Positions 22,660 through 30,757 are shown, counted from the first letter of the stretch. The stretch: 33,710 bases of DNA from Nocardioides sp. (GCA_025964985.1 JAOPXU010000236.1:1-33710), one strand, 5' to 3'. The notes: generated by a model not told the origin, from the sequence alone. Numbers and translations are program-made.

Positions 22660-23321
22660 CAGACGGTCGCGGCGGCGCGCAGGTCGGTCAGCTCGAGCGC
22701 CTCGACGCGCGGCGTGGCCCCGAAGTCGTGGGTGACCGTGTTGCCGTTGGGGAACGCCACCACCGGTACGCCGGCCGCGCGGGCCGACTCGACGCCGCCC
22801 AGGTTGTCCTCGATCGCGACGCAGTCGGAGGCGTCCTCGCCGAGCTGCTGCAGGGCGTAGCTGTAGGCCTCGGCGTCGGGCTTGCGGGCCCCCACCTTGG
22901 AGACGTCGACGACCACGTCGAGGTCGGCGAAGGAGACCTTGCCGGACAGCGCACGGCCCAGCGCGGCCACGTTGTCGGCCGACGTCGTGGTGACCAGGCC
23001 GAGCTTGTAGCCCTCGGACTTCGCGGCCTCGATGGTGTCGACGACGCCCTCGCGCGGCTCGATCTCGGTGCGGGCCAGCGTCTCCTGGTAGATCTTCGAC
23101 TTGGTGGCGTGCACCGCGTCGGCGTCGACCTCCTCGCCGCGGTCGGCGGCGTAGGCCGCGACCCGGTCGCGACCGCCGCTGGCCTCGAGCAGGCCGGCGT
23201 ACTCCTCCTGGTCCCAGTTCCAGTCGAGGCCGTGCTCGGCGAACGCGGCGTTGAACGCGTCGCGCTGGATCTCGGAGGTGTCGGCCAGGGTGCTGATGGA
23301 GCCGAACAGGATCGCGGTCAT
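22659..23321 (-). CDS. HAD-superfamily protein lacking the motif I aspartates, first gene of the MAA operon
   Basis: A 220-aa protein with the size and cap layout of HAD subfamily IA phosphatases (beta-phosphoglucomutase/CbbY-like). Motif II is LGLVTTTS, motif III is [10 protein letters not shown] (Lys147) and motif IV is [18 protein letters not shown] (Glu171, Asp172). Motif I, normally DxDGT, reads [12 protein letters not shown], so the nucleophile is Gly7 and the acid/base position is Ile9. The codons were checked on the minus strand and are unambiguous. It therefore cannot use the usual aspartyl-phosphate chemistry and may bind or mutate sugar phosphates, or be regulatory. I have a vague memory of similar FGSI-type HAD proteins elsewhere. 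Start: the ATG at 23321, with a weak GGA-rich site upstream. Confidence 0.82.
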   Translation of the reverse strand: MTAILFGSISTLADTSEIQRDAFNAAFAEHGLDWNWDQEEYAGLLEASGGRDRVAAYAADRGEEVDADAVHATKSKIYQETLARTEIEPREGVVDTIEAAKSEGYKLGLVTTTSADNVAALGRALSGKVSFADLDVVVDVSKVGARKPDAEAYSYALQQLGEDASDCVAIEDNLGGVESARAAGVPVVAFPNGNTVTHDFGATPRVEALELTDLRAAATV

Positions 23322-23631
23322 GGGTGGTCCGTTCCGCGCGTCGTCGCGCTGGGTTGCTGGGCAGTCGTCGGTGAGCGGGACACCGGCGGCTGGCGCCCGA
23401 GTCCTCGCTGCGAGGTGGCCGGGCGTGAAGACTCGCCCTGGCCGGCGGTCGGGATGGCCAGCGGTCACCCGACGCGTGTGGGACGACCGTGCCACCCCCG
23501 GGCCCCCCACACCCCACCCCTCGGTGGATTGACCTCGCCCGAAGGGGTGGAGGGTGGCCGGACGGCGGGGGCACATGTCGGTCGAGGAGGTCGCGCCGCG
23601 ACCGTCACGAGACCACTCGACCGCAGGCCCG
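23322..23631. other. 310-bp gene-free leader of the MAA operon
   Basis: This stretch separates the ZIP transporter stop from the first MAA-operon gene. It holds a modest inverted repeat at 23514-23550 (see separate entry) and GC-rich sequence. I found no convincing -35/-10 pair, no GGGTA-type stress promoter and no riboswitch-like fold. The MAA operon promoter is presumably between 23322 and about 23510. Confidence 0.5.
23514..23550 (-). terminator. Possible terminator between ZIP transporter and MAA operon
   Basis: CCACCCCT and AGGGGTGG form an 8-bp stem around a 21-nt loop, about 80 nt downstream of the ZIP gene stop on the minus strand. The loop is long for a terminator, so this is a weak call. 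Confidence 0.3.
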
Positions 23632-24381
23632 TCAGGCCCGGCTGATCGCGAACGCCACGATGAATCCTGCGGCGCACAGCGCCCCGGTGAAGACGTGGGT
23701 GCGCTCGAACGCCTCCGGCACCATCGTGTCGGCGACCATGGCGAGGATCGCGCCGGCGGCGACGGCGGTGATGAGCGCGACGGCCTCGGGCGAGGCGCCG
23801 TCGAGCAGGGTGTAGCCGAGCAGGGCGGCCAGGCCGCTGGCCACCGCGATCGCACCCCAGACGCCGAAGACGAAGGCGGCGCTGCGGCCGCTGCGCTTCA
23901 TGCCGGCGGCGCTGGAGAGGCCCTCGGGCAGGTTGGAGATGGCGATGGCGGCGAGGACGGCGACGCCGACCCCGTCGCCGGAGGTCAGCGAGAGGCCGAG
24001 CACCGTCGACTCGGGGATGCCGTCGAGCAGCGCCCCGACCGCGATGGCGGCGCCGCTGCCGGACTGCTCGTCCTCGCTGGGCTGCTCGTCGCCGGAGCGC
24101 TTGCGGTGGCGGGCGCCGCGGGTCGCGAGGACGACGTTGGCCGCGACGTACGCCGCCGCACCGAGCGCGAGGCCGCCGACCGTCGCGCCGAGGCCGCCGG
24201 TGCGGTCGGCCTCGTCGACCAGCTCGAACGACAGCGCCGAGATCAGCACCCCGGCGCCGAACGCCATGACGCTGGCGATGACCAGTCGTGGGACGCGCAC
24301 CCACCAGGCGATCGCGGCTCCGACGACGAGGGTGCCGCCGGACAGCAGGCCCCACAGCGCGGCCTGCACCCACAGTGGCAT
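23632..24381 (-). CDS. ZIP-family divalent metal transporter
   Basis: A 249-aa integral membrane protein with about eight hydrophobic segments. The N-terminal half includes ASVMAFGAGVLISALSFELVDEA. A cytoplasmic polar loop (RHRKRSGDEQPSEDEQSGSG) follows helix 3. The family's metal-binding helices appear as LLDGIPESTVLGLSL (helix 4, with Asp where many ZIPs have His) and AIAISNLPEGLSSA (helix 5). ZIP proteins move zinc, iron or manganese into the cytoplasm. The ATG is 5 bp after the stop of the geranylgeranyl-reductase-like gene, so it may be the last gene of that operon, perhaps supplying metal, although a functional link is unproven. Confidence 0.88.
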   Translation of the reverse strand: MPLWVQAALWGLLSGGTLVVGAAIAWWVRVPRLVIASVMAFGAGVLISALSFELVDEADRTGGLGATVGGLALGAAAYVAANVVLATRGARHRKRSGDEQPSEDEQSGSGAAIAVGALLDGIPESTVLGLSLTSGDGVGVAVLAAIAISNLPEGLSSAAGMKRSGRSAAFVFGVWGAIAVASGLAALLGYTLLDGASPEAVALITAVAAGAILAMVADTMVPEAFERTHVFTGALCAAGFIVAFAISRA

Positions 24382-24386
24382 GCGGC

Positions 24387-25421
24387 CTAGGTACCCACTG
24401 GGCGCGCGAGTGCGTTGACCGCTGCGCCGAAGACCGGCGGCAGCGCCTGTGCCGCGGGCACGACGGCGCCGCGGATCCGGCGGGGCGTGGTGGCGGCGAC
24501 GAGCCCGCCGGTCAGCCAGCGGTAGCGCCGGGTGAGCCGGCGCCAGTCGGCCTCGTAGGCCTGGGGGTCGTCGACGGCGATCGCGCGGACGGCGGCCCCG
24601 GCCTGTCCCAGCGCCAGCGCGACGCCCTCGCCGGTGAGCGCGTCGACGTAGCCGGCGGCGTCGCCGACCAGCAGCACCCGACCCGCCGTACGCCGCCGCG
24701 CGCCCTGGCGCAGGGGTCCGGCGCCGCGCACGTCGCTGGCCCGCTCGGCGGCCGCGAGGCGCTCGACGAGCTGCGGGAAGGCGGCGAGGTGGTCGTCGTA
24801 GGAGCGCCGGGTGGTCGAGAGCACGGCGACGCCGACGAGGTCGGCGGCGACCGGGGTCACGTAGGCCTCGGCGTCGCGGGCCCAGTGGACCTCGACGTGG
24901 TCGGTCCAGGGCGCGAGGGCGTAGTGGCGGCGCTGTCCGTAGCGGGCGGGCCCGTGGTGCTCGCGGTCGAGGCCGAGCGAGCGGCGCAGGTGGGAGTGCA
25001 GGCCGTCGGCCGCGACGACGTAGCGCGCCCGGCGGCCGTCGATCTCGACGCCGTCGGCGTCCTGGCTCATCCGGCGCACCGGCGCCCGGACCACCTCGAC
25101 ACCGGCCGCGGCGACGGCCTGGTGGAGGGCGGCGTGCAGCACGGTGCGGCGTACGCCGCGCCCGGGGCCCTCGCGGAACGCTGCGGTGACCTGTCGGCCC
25201 GGCGCGCAGTAGGTGATCCCGGCGATCGGGTGCCCGGCCGGGTCGACGCCGATCTCGGCCAGCGCGGCAAGGGCACCGGGCATGAGCCCCTCGCCACAGG
25301 CCTTGTCGATGACGCCGCTGCGCGGCTCGAGCACCTGCACCGACAGCCCGGCGCGGGCGGCGTGCAGGGCGGTGGCCAGGCCCGCGGGTCCGCCGCCGGC
25401 GACGATCAGGTCGAGGGTCAC
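24387..25421 (-). CDS. Geranylgeranyl reductase family FAD-dependent oxidoreductase
   Basis: A 344-aa flavoprotein starting at the GTG at 25421 (GTGA overlap with the ICMT gene). FAD motifs: LDLIVAGGGPAGLATALHAARAG at the N-terminus, DKACGEGLMP (the geranylgeranyl-reductase family signature), YVVAADGLHS and GRVLLVGDAAGYVDALTGEGVALALG. Enzymes of this group either reduce isoprenoid double bonds (GGR type) or hydroxylate aromatic rings. Beside a UbiA prenyltransferase and a type III PKS, either prenyl-chain saturation or ring oxidation is plausible. It is one of two such flavoproteins in the operon and their roles cannot be separated by eye. Confidence 0.85.
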   Translation of the reverse strand: MTLDLIVAGGGPAGLATALHAARAGLSVQVLEPRSGVIDKACGEGLMPGALAALAEIGVDPAGHPIAGITYCAPGRQVTAAFREGPGRGVRRTVLHAALHQAVAAAGVEVVRAPVRRMSQDADGVEIDGRRARYVVAADGLHSHLRRSLGLDREHHGPARYGQRRHYALAPWTDHVEVHWARDAEAYVTPVAADLVGVAVLSTTRRSYDDHLAAFPQLVERLAAAERASDVRGAGPLRQGARRRTAGRVLLVGDAAGYVDALTGEGVALALGQAGAAVRAIAVDDPQAYEADWRRLTRRYRWLTGGLVAATTPRRIRGAVVPAAQALPPVFGAAVNALARPVGT

Positions 25422-25939
25422 GCGGGCAGTCCTGCCAGGGCCTGGTTCTCGACGCGGATCCGGACGACGAGCAGCCCGGCGTTGACGACGGTGAAGACGA
25501 GCGCGGTGATCCACGCGCCGCCGACCAGCGGCAGGGCGACGCCCTCGACGACGACGGCGACGTAGTTGGGGTGGGACAGGAAGCGGTAGGGACCGCTGGT
25601 CACCGGGGCGAGCCCGGGCACGACGATCACGCGGGTGTTCCAGCGCGGGCCGAGCGTGGTGATGCACCACCAGCGCAGCACCTGGCTGGCCACGGCCAGG
25701 GCCAGCATCGACCCGACGAGGAGGGCCGGCGGGTCGGGCCGGCGCACCCACACCTCGACGAGCGCGCCGAGCAGGAAGCCGGTGTGGAGCACGACCATGA
25801 ACGGGAAGTGCTCGCGGCCGGTCTCGACGCCGCCGCGGGCGAACGACCAGGCGGCGTTGCGCTTGGAGACCACCAGCTCGGCCAGGCGCTCGACGCCGAC
25901 CAGCAGCACCACGACGGTGAACAGGACCTCGACGCTCAT
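25418..25939 (-). CDS. Isoprenylcysteine carboxyl methyltransferase (ICMT) family membrane methyltransferase
   Basis: A 173-aa protein with about four or five hydrophobic helices. The C-terminal SAM-binding signature of the ICMT family is clear: RWWCITTLGPRWNTRV, GPYRFLSHPNYVAVVVEGVALPL and a closing RIRVENQAL. Bacterial members next to type III PKS genes (SrsB in Streptomyces griseus, BpsB in Bacillus) methylate alkylresorcinol or alkylpyrone hydroxyls, as I recall. It lies 18 nt after the type III PKS stop, so it most likely O-methylates the polyketide at the membrane. Confidence 0.88.
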   Translation of the reverse strand: MSVEVLFTVVVLLVGVERLAELVVSKRNAAWSFARGGVETGREHFPFMVVLHTGFLLGALVEVWVRRPDPPALLVGSMLALAVASQVLRWWCITTLGPRWNTRVIVVPGLAPVTSGPYRFLSHPNYVAVVVEGVALPLVGGAWITALVFTVVNAGLLVVRIRVENQALAGLPA

Positions 25940-25957
25940 CGGGTGATCATGCCCCCG

Positions 25958-27031
25958 TCACGCGCGCAGCAGCACGAGCTCGGAGCAGAAGCCGGGCCCC
26001 ATGGCGAGCATCAGCCCGTAGGAGCCGCGCCGCGGCGGGTGGTCGGCGAGGGTGTCGGCGAAGACGTGCAACACCGACGCCGACGACAGGTTGCCGATGC
26101 GCGACAGGGAGTCCCAGGTGACGCCGAGGGCCTCGCGCGGCACCTCGAGGGCGTCGGCCATGGCCTCGAGCACCTTGGGGCCGCCGGGGTGGGCGACGTA
26201 CCACTCGATGTCGGCGCGGGTCAGGTCGTGCTGGGCCAGGAAGCGGTCGACGTCGCCGCCGACGTAGTGGCGCACGAGGTCGGGGACGCTGCTGTCGAGG
26301 ACGATCTTGAGGCCGCCGGCGCCGACGTCCCAGCCCATGGTGCGCTCGGAGTCGGGGTAGAGGCGGCTGGTCGCGGCGAGCACCTCGGGCTGCACGCCGC
26401 GGTCGGGGTCGAGCATCATCGCGGCGCGCTCGGCGCCCACGGCGACGACGGCGGCAGCACCGTCGCCGAAGAGCCCGCTGGCCACGAGGTTGGCGATCGA
26501 GACGTCGTCGCGCTGCAGCGTGAGCGAGCACAGCTCGACCGACATCAGCACCGCCACGGCGTCGGGGTGGCCGACGAGGTAGTCGTGCAGCCGGGCGACG
26601 CCGGCCGCACCGGCGACGCAGCCGAGGCCGACGAGCGGCACCCGGATGACGTCCTCGCGCAGGCCGATCGTGGCCGCGACGCGCGCCTCGAGCGACGGCA
26701 CGGCCAGGCCGGTGACGGTGGCGCTGATGATCAGGTCGACGTCGGCCGGGGCCAGGTCGACGGCCTTGAGCGCGTCGACCACGGCGCGCGAGCCGAGCGC
26801 GACGCCGGCCTCGATGAAGGCGTCGTTGGAGGCACCGAAGTCCGCCAGCCCGGCGTAGTCCTCGAGCGGGAGCGCCGTGTGGCGGGTCTTGACGCCGGCG
26901 TTGCCGTGGAAGCGCTCGACCACGCGGCGGTTGACCTTGGCGCTCATCATCCGGCTGATGAACGATTCGGTGATCTCCTCCTGCTGGTAGCGGTGCTCCG
27001 GCAGGACTCCGCGGACGGACAGCACGTGCAT
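25958..27031 (-). CDS. Type III polyketide synthase
   Basis: A 357-aa chalcone-synthase-fold enzyme. The Cys-His-Asn triad is present: Cys138 in VPLVGLGCVAGAAG, His281 in YVAHPGGPKVLEA and Asn314 in RIGNLSSASVLHVF; the C-terminal GPGFCSELVLL matches the family GxGPG loop region. It condenses malonyl-CoA onto an acyl starter and cyclises the product to a resorcinol, pyrone or similar ring. With the ICMT methyltransferase and two flavoproteins it resembles phenolic-lipid loci such as srsABC; the added UbiA and SDR genes point to a prenylated or more reduced product. It is 2 nt downstream of the FAD gene. Confidence 0.95.
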   Translation of the reverse strand: MHVLSVRGVLPEHRYQQEEITESFISRMMSAKVNRRVVERFHGNAGVKTRHTALPLEDYAGLADFGASNDAFIEAGVALGSRAVVDALKAVDLAPADVDLIISATVTGLAVPSLEARVAATIGLREDVIRVPLVGLGCVAGAAGVARLHDYLVGHPDAVAVLMSVELCSLTLQRDDVSIANLVASGLFGDGAAAVVAVGAERAAMMLDPDRGVQPEVLAATSRLYPDSERTMGWDVGAGGLKIVLDSSVPDLVRHYVGGDVDRFLAQHDLTRADIEWYVAHPGGPKVLEAMADALEVPREALGVTWDSLSRIGNLSSASVLHVFADTLADHPPRRGSYGLMLAMGPGFCSELVLLRA

Positions 27032-27033
27032 GG

Positions 27034-28173
27034 TCAGGACTCCTTGGTGGACACGGTGGCGCGGGAGGTGGCGGCGCCGACGAGGGACCGGGCGAGCCCG
27101 GCGGTCAGGCGTGGAGTGATGCGGCCGCGGGCCAGCCCGAGCTCGACGAGGTCGTCGAACACCCGCTGGTCACGTGCCGATGCTCGCAGGCCCGCCTCGA
27201 GCACCCGGCTGGAGCGGCACAGCCGGGCCGCCGCGGCGGTGTGGCGCAGGTGCCACGACAGGATCGGCTTGGTGGCCTCGCGGTGGCATCGCCCGGCGCT
27301 CGACGGGTCGCCGGCCCCCAGAGCAGCCGCGGCGGCGCGGCCGGCGGCGATGCCGGTGGCGACGGCGTAGAAGATGCCCTCGCCGGTCATCGGGTTGATC
27401 AGCCCGGCGGCGTCGCCGACGAGCAGGACCCGGCCGTCCGAGGGGTGCCAGCGCGCCGACGACAGCGGCAGCTGGTGGCCGACCCAGTCGACGCCCGCGC
27501 CGGTGCTGCCGGGCAGGAGCTCCTCGAGGCGCTGCATCAGGTGGGCGCGCGTCGGCGCCTGCCGCTTCGGACGCAGGAGCTGGCCGTAGCCGACGTTGGC
27601 GAGGCCGTCGCCGCGGTCGAAGGACCAGGCGTACGCCGGCTGCTCGCCCCCGGCGAAGACGATGAGCTGGTGACCGCGCTGCTCGACGGGCGTCGGCGCG
27701 TAGCCGCGGATGGCCAGGGCGGTGCGCCCGCGCGGCTGCCCGAGCGAGCGCCGGATGACGGAGTGGGCGCCGTCGGCGCCCACCACGACCGCGTCGTGGG
27801 GCAGCTCGGCGAGGTCCTTGACCCGCCGCTGCTCGAGCCGCGCGCCGGCGGCCTGGGCGGCCTCGACGAGCCGGGCGTCGAGCACCTGGCGCGGCACGAC
27901 GTAGGCCGGCCGCTGCATCTCCCGGACGACGTCGCGCGGCCCGCGCCGCAGGTGCAGGTGGGTGACGGGCGTGCGGTCGTCGAGCAGGCCGGTGACACCG
28001 ACCTCGGCGAGCAGGTCGAGCACGTGCGGCGCGACGCCGTCGCCGCAGGCCTTGTCGCGCGGGAACGTCGAGCGGTCGAGCAGCAGCACGTCGAGCGACG
28101 GGTCGACGGACAGGGCGCCGAGCGCGGCGGAGGCCCCGGCCGGACCGGCGCCGACGATCACGAGGTCGCTCAT
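27034..28173 (-). CDS. FAD-dependent oxidoreductase (geranylgeranyl reductase/aromatic hydroxylase type)
   Basis: A 379-aa flavoprotein starting at the ATG at 28173 (ATGA overlap with ubiA); the longer ORF-track start lies in ubiA. It shows SDLVIVGAGPAGASAALGAL, FPRDKACGDGVAPHVLDLL, VVGADGAHSVIRRSLG and GRVLLVGDAAGLINPMTGEGIFYA. This is the same family as the flavoprotein at 24387 but clearly diverged. Possible roles are ring hydroxylation of the polyketide, as for SrsC-like enzymes, or saturation of the prenyl chain. A Cys/Arg-containing C-terminal region (HTAAAARLCRSSRVLEAGLRAS) matches GGR-like proteins. Confidence 0.85.
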   Translation of the reverse strand: MSDLVIVGAGPAGASAALGALSVDPSLDVLLLDRSTFPRDKACGDGVAPHVLDLLAEVGVTGLLDDRTPVTHLHLRRGPRDVVREMQRPAYVVPRQVLDARLVEAAQAAGARLEQRRVKDLAELPHDAVVVGADGAHSVIRRSLGQPRGRTALAIRGYAPTPVEQRGHQLIVFAGGEQPAYAWSFDRGDGLANVGYGQLLRPKRQAPTRAHLMQRLEELLPGSTGAGVDWVGHQLPLSSARWHPSDGRVLLVGDAAGLINPMTGEGIFYAVATGIAAGRAAAAALGAGDPSSAGRCHREATKPILSWHLRHTAAAARLCRSSRVLEAGLRASARDQRVFDDLVELGLARGRITPRLTAGLARSLVGAATSRATVSTKES

Positions 28174-28997
28174 CCGGCGGCCACGAGCAGGACGACGTCG
28201 ACCAGGGCGATGACGACGGCCGCGCGGAACGGCGTACGGCCGCTGCCGGTGGCGGCGACCAGGGCCAGCACGGCGACCAGGCCGAGCGCGGCCCAGGTGA
28301 GCGGGTGGGGGTCGCCGGGGCCGAGCACCGCGAGCGCGGAGGCGCCGGCCAGCACGACGGCCGCCGCGACCCGCGAGGCCTGCTCGCCCATGCGGTGCGG
28401 CAGGCCGCGCACGCCGGTGCGCGCGTCGTCGGCCAGGTCGGGCAGCGTGTTGAGCAGGTGGGCGCCGACGCCGAGCGAGGCACCGGCGGCCATCAGCCAC
28501 CAGGCCGGCCAGGCCCCGTCGGGACCGGCGAGCGAGACGACGGCGGGCAGGCTGCCGAAGGCGACGGCGTAGGGCAGCCACGAGAGCGCGGTGGCCTTGA
28601 GGCCGAGGTTGTAGGCGTGGCCCATGCCGACCAGCAGGACGAGGTGGACCAGGGCGCTGCGCCAGCCCACGGCCACCGACAGCACGACGCAGGCGACCGC
28701 GGCGGCGACCAGGCAGCCGCGCACCAGCGCCGGGTCGAGCCGGCCGTCGGAGAGGGGCTTGTCGGTGCGCCCGACCACGGCGTCGCGGCGGGCGTCGAGC
28801 AGGTCGTTGCCCCAGCCGATGGTCAGCTGGCCGGAGAACACGGCGGCGGTGACGACGACCCCGGTCGTGAGGTCGAGGTCGGCGGCCACGGCCAGCAACG
28901 CCGCCAGGGTGGTGACGGCCATGCAGGGGCCGCCGTGCGCGGCCACGGCGAGGGCGGGCAGGGTGCCGCCCGTCGTCGGGACCGCGTCGGTGGTCAC
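28170..28997 (-). CDS. UbiA-family prenyltransferase
   Basis: A 275-aa polytopic membrane protein starting at the GTG at 28997 (GTGA overlap with the SDR gene). The first Asp-rich motif is GWGNDLLDARRDAVVGRTDKPL, the UbiA NDxxDxxxD that binds prenyl diphosphate through Mg2+. The second is NTLPDLADDARTGVRGLPHRMG. About eight hydrophobic helices are visible. UbiA enzymes attach prenyl chains to aromatic rings or other acceptors at the membrane. Within this operon the natural acceptor would be the type III PKS product, giving a meroterpenoid; the chain length is unknown. IPP isomerase nearby may supply precursors. Confidence 0.9.
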   Translation of the reverse strand: MTTDAVPTTGGTLPALAVAAHGGPCMAVTTLAALLAVAADLDLTTGVVVTAAVFSGQLTIGWGNDLLDARRDAVVGRTDKPLSDGRLDPALVRGCLVAAAVACVVLSVAVGWRSALVHLVLLVGMGHAYNLGLKATALSWLPYAVAFGSLPAVVSLAGPDGAWPAWWLMAAGASLGVGAHLLNTLPDLADDARTGVRGLPHRMGEQASRVAAAVVLAGASALAVLGPGDPHPLTWAALGLVAVLALVAATGSGRTPFRAAVVIALVDVVLLVAAG

Positions 28998-30049
28998 GGG
29001 TGGGACCGGAGGCTGACCGGGCCGCGGCGCACGGCGTCCCCGAGCACCTGCGGGACGCTGCGCTTGCGCAGCACCTCGGTGGAGCCGGACTCGGCGTGCG
29101 ACATGCCGGCGACGATCTCGGTGAAGACCTGCCGGGCGTCGTGGATCGGCTGCCAGCCGAGCTCGTCGCGCGCGCGGGTGCTGTCGAGGAGCGGCAGGGC
29201 GAACGCGAGGTCGATCCAGCCCGGGTCGAGCTGCTGGACCCGGGCCCGCCACGACGCGTTGACCGTCGCGCGCAGCACCGACGACGGCACGTGGACGAGC
29301 TTGGCGCCGAACACGTCGGCCATGATCTGCGCGGTCAGCGGCGGCTCGGTCGACAGGTTGAACGCCCCGCCGGCCTTCTGCTCCAGCACCTTGGCCACCG
29401 CGTCGGCGACGTCGTCGGCGTGGACGACGGAGATCGCCAGGCCGCGGTCGATCGGCAGCACCGGCAGGTGGCCGAGCACGCGGGCGGGCACGAACCCGGG
29501 TACGCCGTAGCGCAGCAGCGCGCTGCCCGCGACCCGCTGGCCGACGAGCCCGGGACGCAGCCGGGTCACGAGCGGGGCGGTGCCGGCGGCCTCGTGGGCG
29601 TCGAGCAGCCGCTCGGCGGCGACCTTGTGGTTGCTGTACATCGACGTCGGGACGCCGGTCGTCGGGTAGTCCTCACGCACCGGGACGTCGTCTCGGTGCG
29701 GCGCGTAGGCGCCCAGCGACGACAGGTGCACCAGGTGCGGGACGCCGGCCCGCTCGACCGCCTCCAGCACCCGGCGGGTGCCGCCGACGCCCAGCTCCTC
29801 GAGCTTGTCGGGGCGGTGCGAGGGCTGGAAGCCCCAGGCCAGGTGGACCACGGCGTCGGCGCCCTCGAACGCGGCGTCGAGGTCGGCCGGGCTGGCGGCG
29901 TCGGTCAGGTCGACGCTGCGCCACTCGGGGTCGCCGGCCTTCGCGGCGGGCACGCGGCGCGCGAGGCCGACGAGGTCGTGGTCGTCGCGGAGCCGGCGTA
30001 CGACGGCCGAGCCGAGGTTGCCGGTCGCCCCGGTGATGACGATGCGCAT
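28994..30049 (-). CDS. NAD(P)-dependent epimerase/dehydratase family protein (extended SDR)
   Basis: A 351-aa extended SDR with MRIVITGATGNLGSAVVRRL, VVHLAWGFQPSH, HLSSLGAYAPH and a catalytic-type Tyr/Lys in TSMYSNHKVAAERLL. The following RLRPGLVGQ and SVVHADDVADAV are typical of NAD-epimerase-like proteins. The substrate is unknown; in a polyketide/isoprenoid operon it could reduce or dehydrate an intermediate rather than act on a sugar. It is the first gene of the operon running down to 24387 and perhaps 23632. The divergent idi gene shares its 133-bp upstream region. Confidence 0.82.
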   Translation of the reverse strand: MRIVITGATGNLGSAVVRRLRDDHDLVGLARRVPAAKAGDPEWRSVDLTDAASPADLDAAFEGADAVVHLAWGFQPSHRPDKLEELGVGGTRRVLEAVERAGVPHLVHLSSLGAYAPHRDDVPVREDYPTTGVPTSMYSNHKVAAERLLDAHEAAGTAPLVTRLRPGLVGQRVAGSALLRYGVPGFVPARVLGHLPVLPIDRGLAISVVHADDVADAVAKVLEQKAGGAFNLSTEPPLTAQIMADVFGAKLVHVPSSVLRATVNASWRARVQQLDPGWIDLAFALPLLDSTRARDELGWQPIHDARQVFTEIVAGMSHAESGSTEVLRKRSVPQVLGDAVRRGPVSLRSHP

Positions 30050-30147
30050 GACGGTCCTTGTCTGTCGGGTGTCTGCCGCCAGGGACGGACGGTGCAGCAG
30101 ACCAGGTCTACCCGGTGACCGCCGCAGGGCGCCTCACCCTCGTTGGG

Positions 30148-30167
30148 AGGGGTGATCTGGCACCCCT
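30148..30167. promoter_or_regulatory. Inverted repeat in the idi / polyketide operon divergent promoter region
   Basis: AGGGGTG, 6 nt, CACCCCT is a perfect 7-bp inverted repeat about 16 nt before the idi start and 100 nt upstream of the divergent SDR start. It may be an operator or an mRNA hairpin; no regulator gene is adjacent. Confidence 0.3.
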
Positions 30168-30182
30168 GGTCAGGGTGACAGG

Positions 30183-30740
30183 GTGGAGGGCATGGCGGCC
30201 TCCCCTGTTGACGACCTCGACCCCGCTGACGTGGTCGTCCTCCTCGACGAGGCCGGTACGCCGATGGGCACCGCCCCGCGCGCCACGGTCCACTCGACCG
30301 ACACCCCGCTCCACCTCGCCTTCTCCTGCCACCTGCGCGACGCCGCCGGCCGCACCCTCGTCACCCGCCGGGCGCTGTCCAAGAAGACCTGGCCCGGCGT
30401 GTGGACCAACTCCTTCTGCGGCCACCCCCGCCCCGGCGAGACCTTCGCCGACGCCGTGCGCCGCCACGCCCGGAACGAGCTCGGCCTCGAGGTCACCGAC
30501 CCCCAGCCCCTGCTGCCCGACTTCCGCTACCGCGCCGTCGACGCCGCGGGCATCGTCGAGAACGAGGTCTGTCCCGTCTTCACCGCCGAGGCCGTCGGCG
30601 AGCCCGTCGCCAACCCCGACGAGGTCGCCGAGCTGAAGTGGGTCGCCGTCGACGACCTGCTGTCCGTCGTCGAGCGGGCGCCCTGGGCGCTCAGCCCGTG
30701 GCTGGTCGAGCAGGAGCCGGCGCTGCGGCGTCTGCTCTGA
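30183..30740 (+). CDS. idi: Isopentenyl-diphosphate delta-isomerase, type I
   Basis: A 185-aa Nudix-fold enzyme. Visible catalytic and metal residues are His in LHLAFSCHL, Cys79 in WTNSFCGHPRPGE and the glutamates of VENEVCPVFTAE, all as in type I IDI. It interconverts isopentenyl and dimethylallyl diphosphate. The GTG at 30183 is preferred because an AGGG lies 7 nt upstream, while GGAGGG is only 1 nt from the ATG at 30192; either start leaves the fold intact. Divergent placement next to the UbiA/type III PKS operon suggests a dedicated isoprenoid supply, although it could also serve general metabolism. Confidence 0.92.
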   Translation: MEGMAASPVDDLDPADVVVLLDEAGTPMGTAPRATVHSTDTPLHLAFSCHLRDAAGRTLVTRRALSKKTWPGVWTNSFCGHPRPGETFADAVRRHARNELGLEVTDPQPLLPDFRYRAVDAAGIVENEVCPVFTAEAVGEPVANPDEVAELKWVAVDDLLSVVERAPWALSPWLVEQEPALRRLL

Positions 30741-30757
30741 CGGCTGCCGGCCCTGGC

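Noticed and set aside
24390-24395. GGGTAC upstream of the ZIP gene as a SigB promoter
   Set aside because: It lies within the coding end of the preceding gene, with no -35 match and only 9 nt to the ATG.
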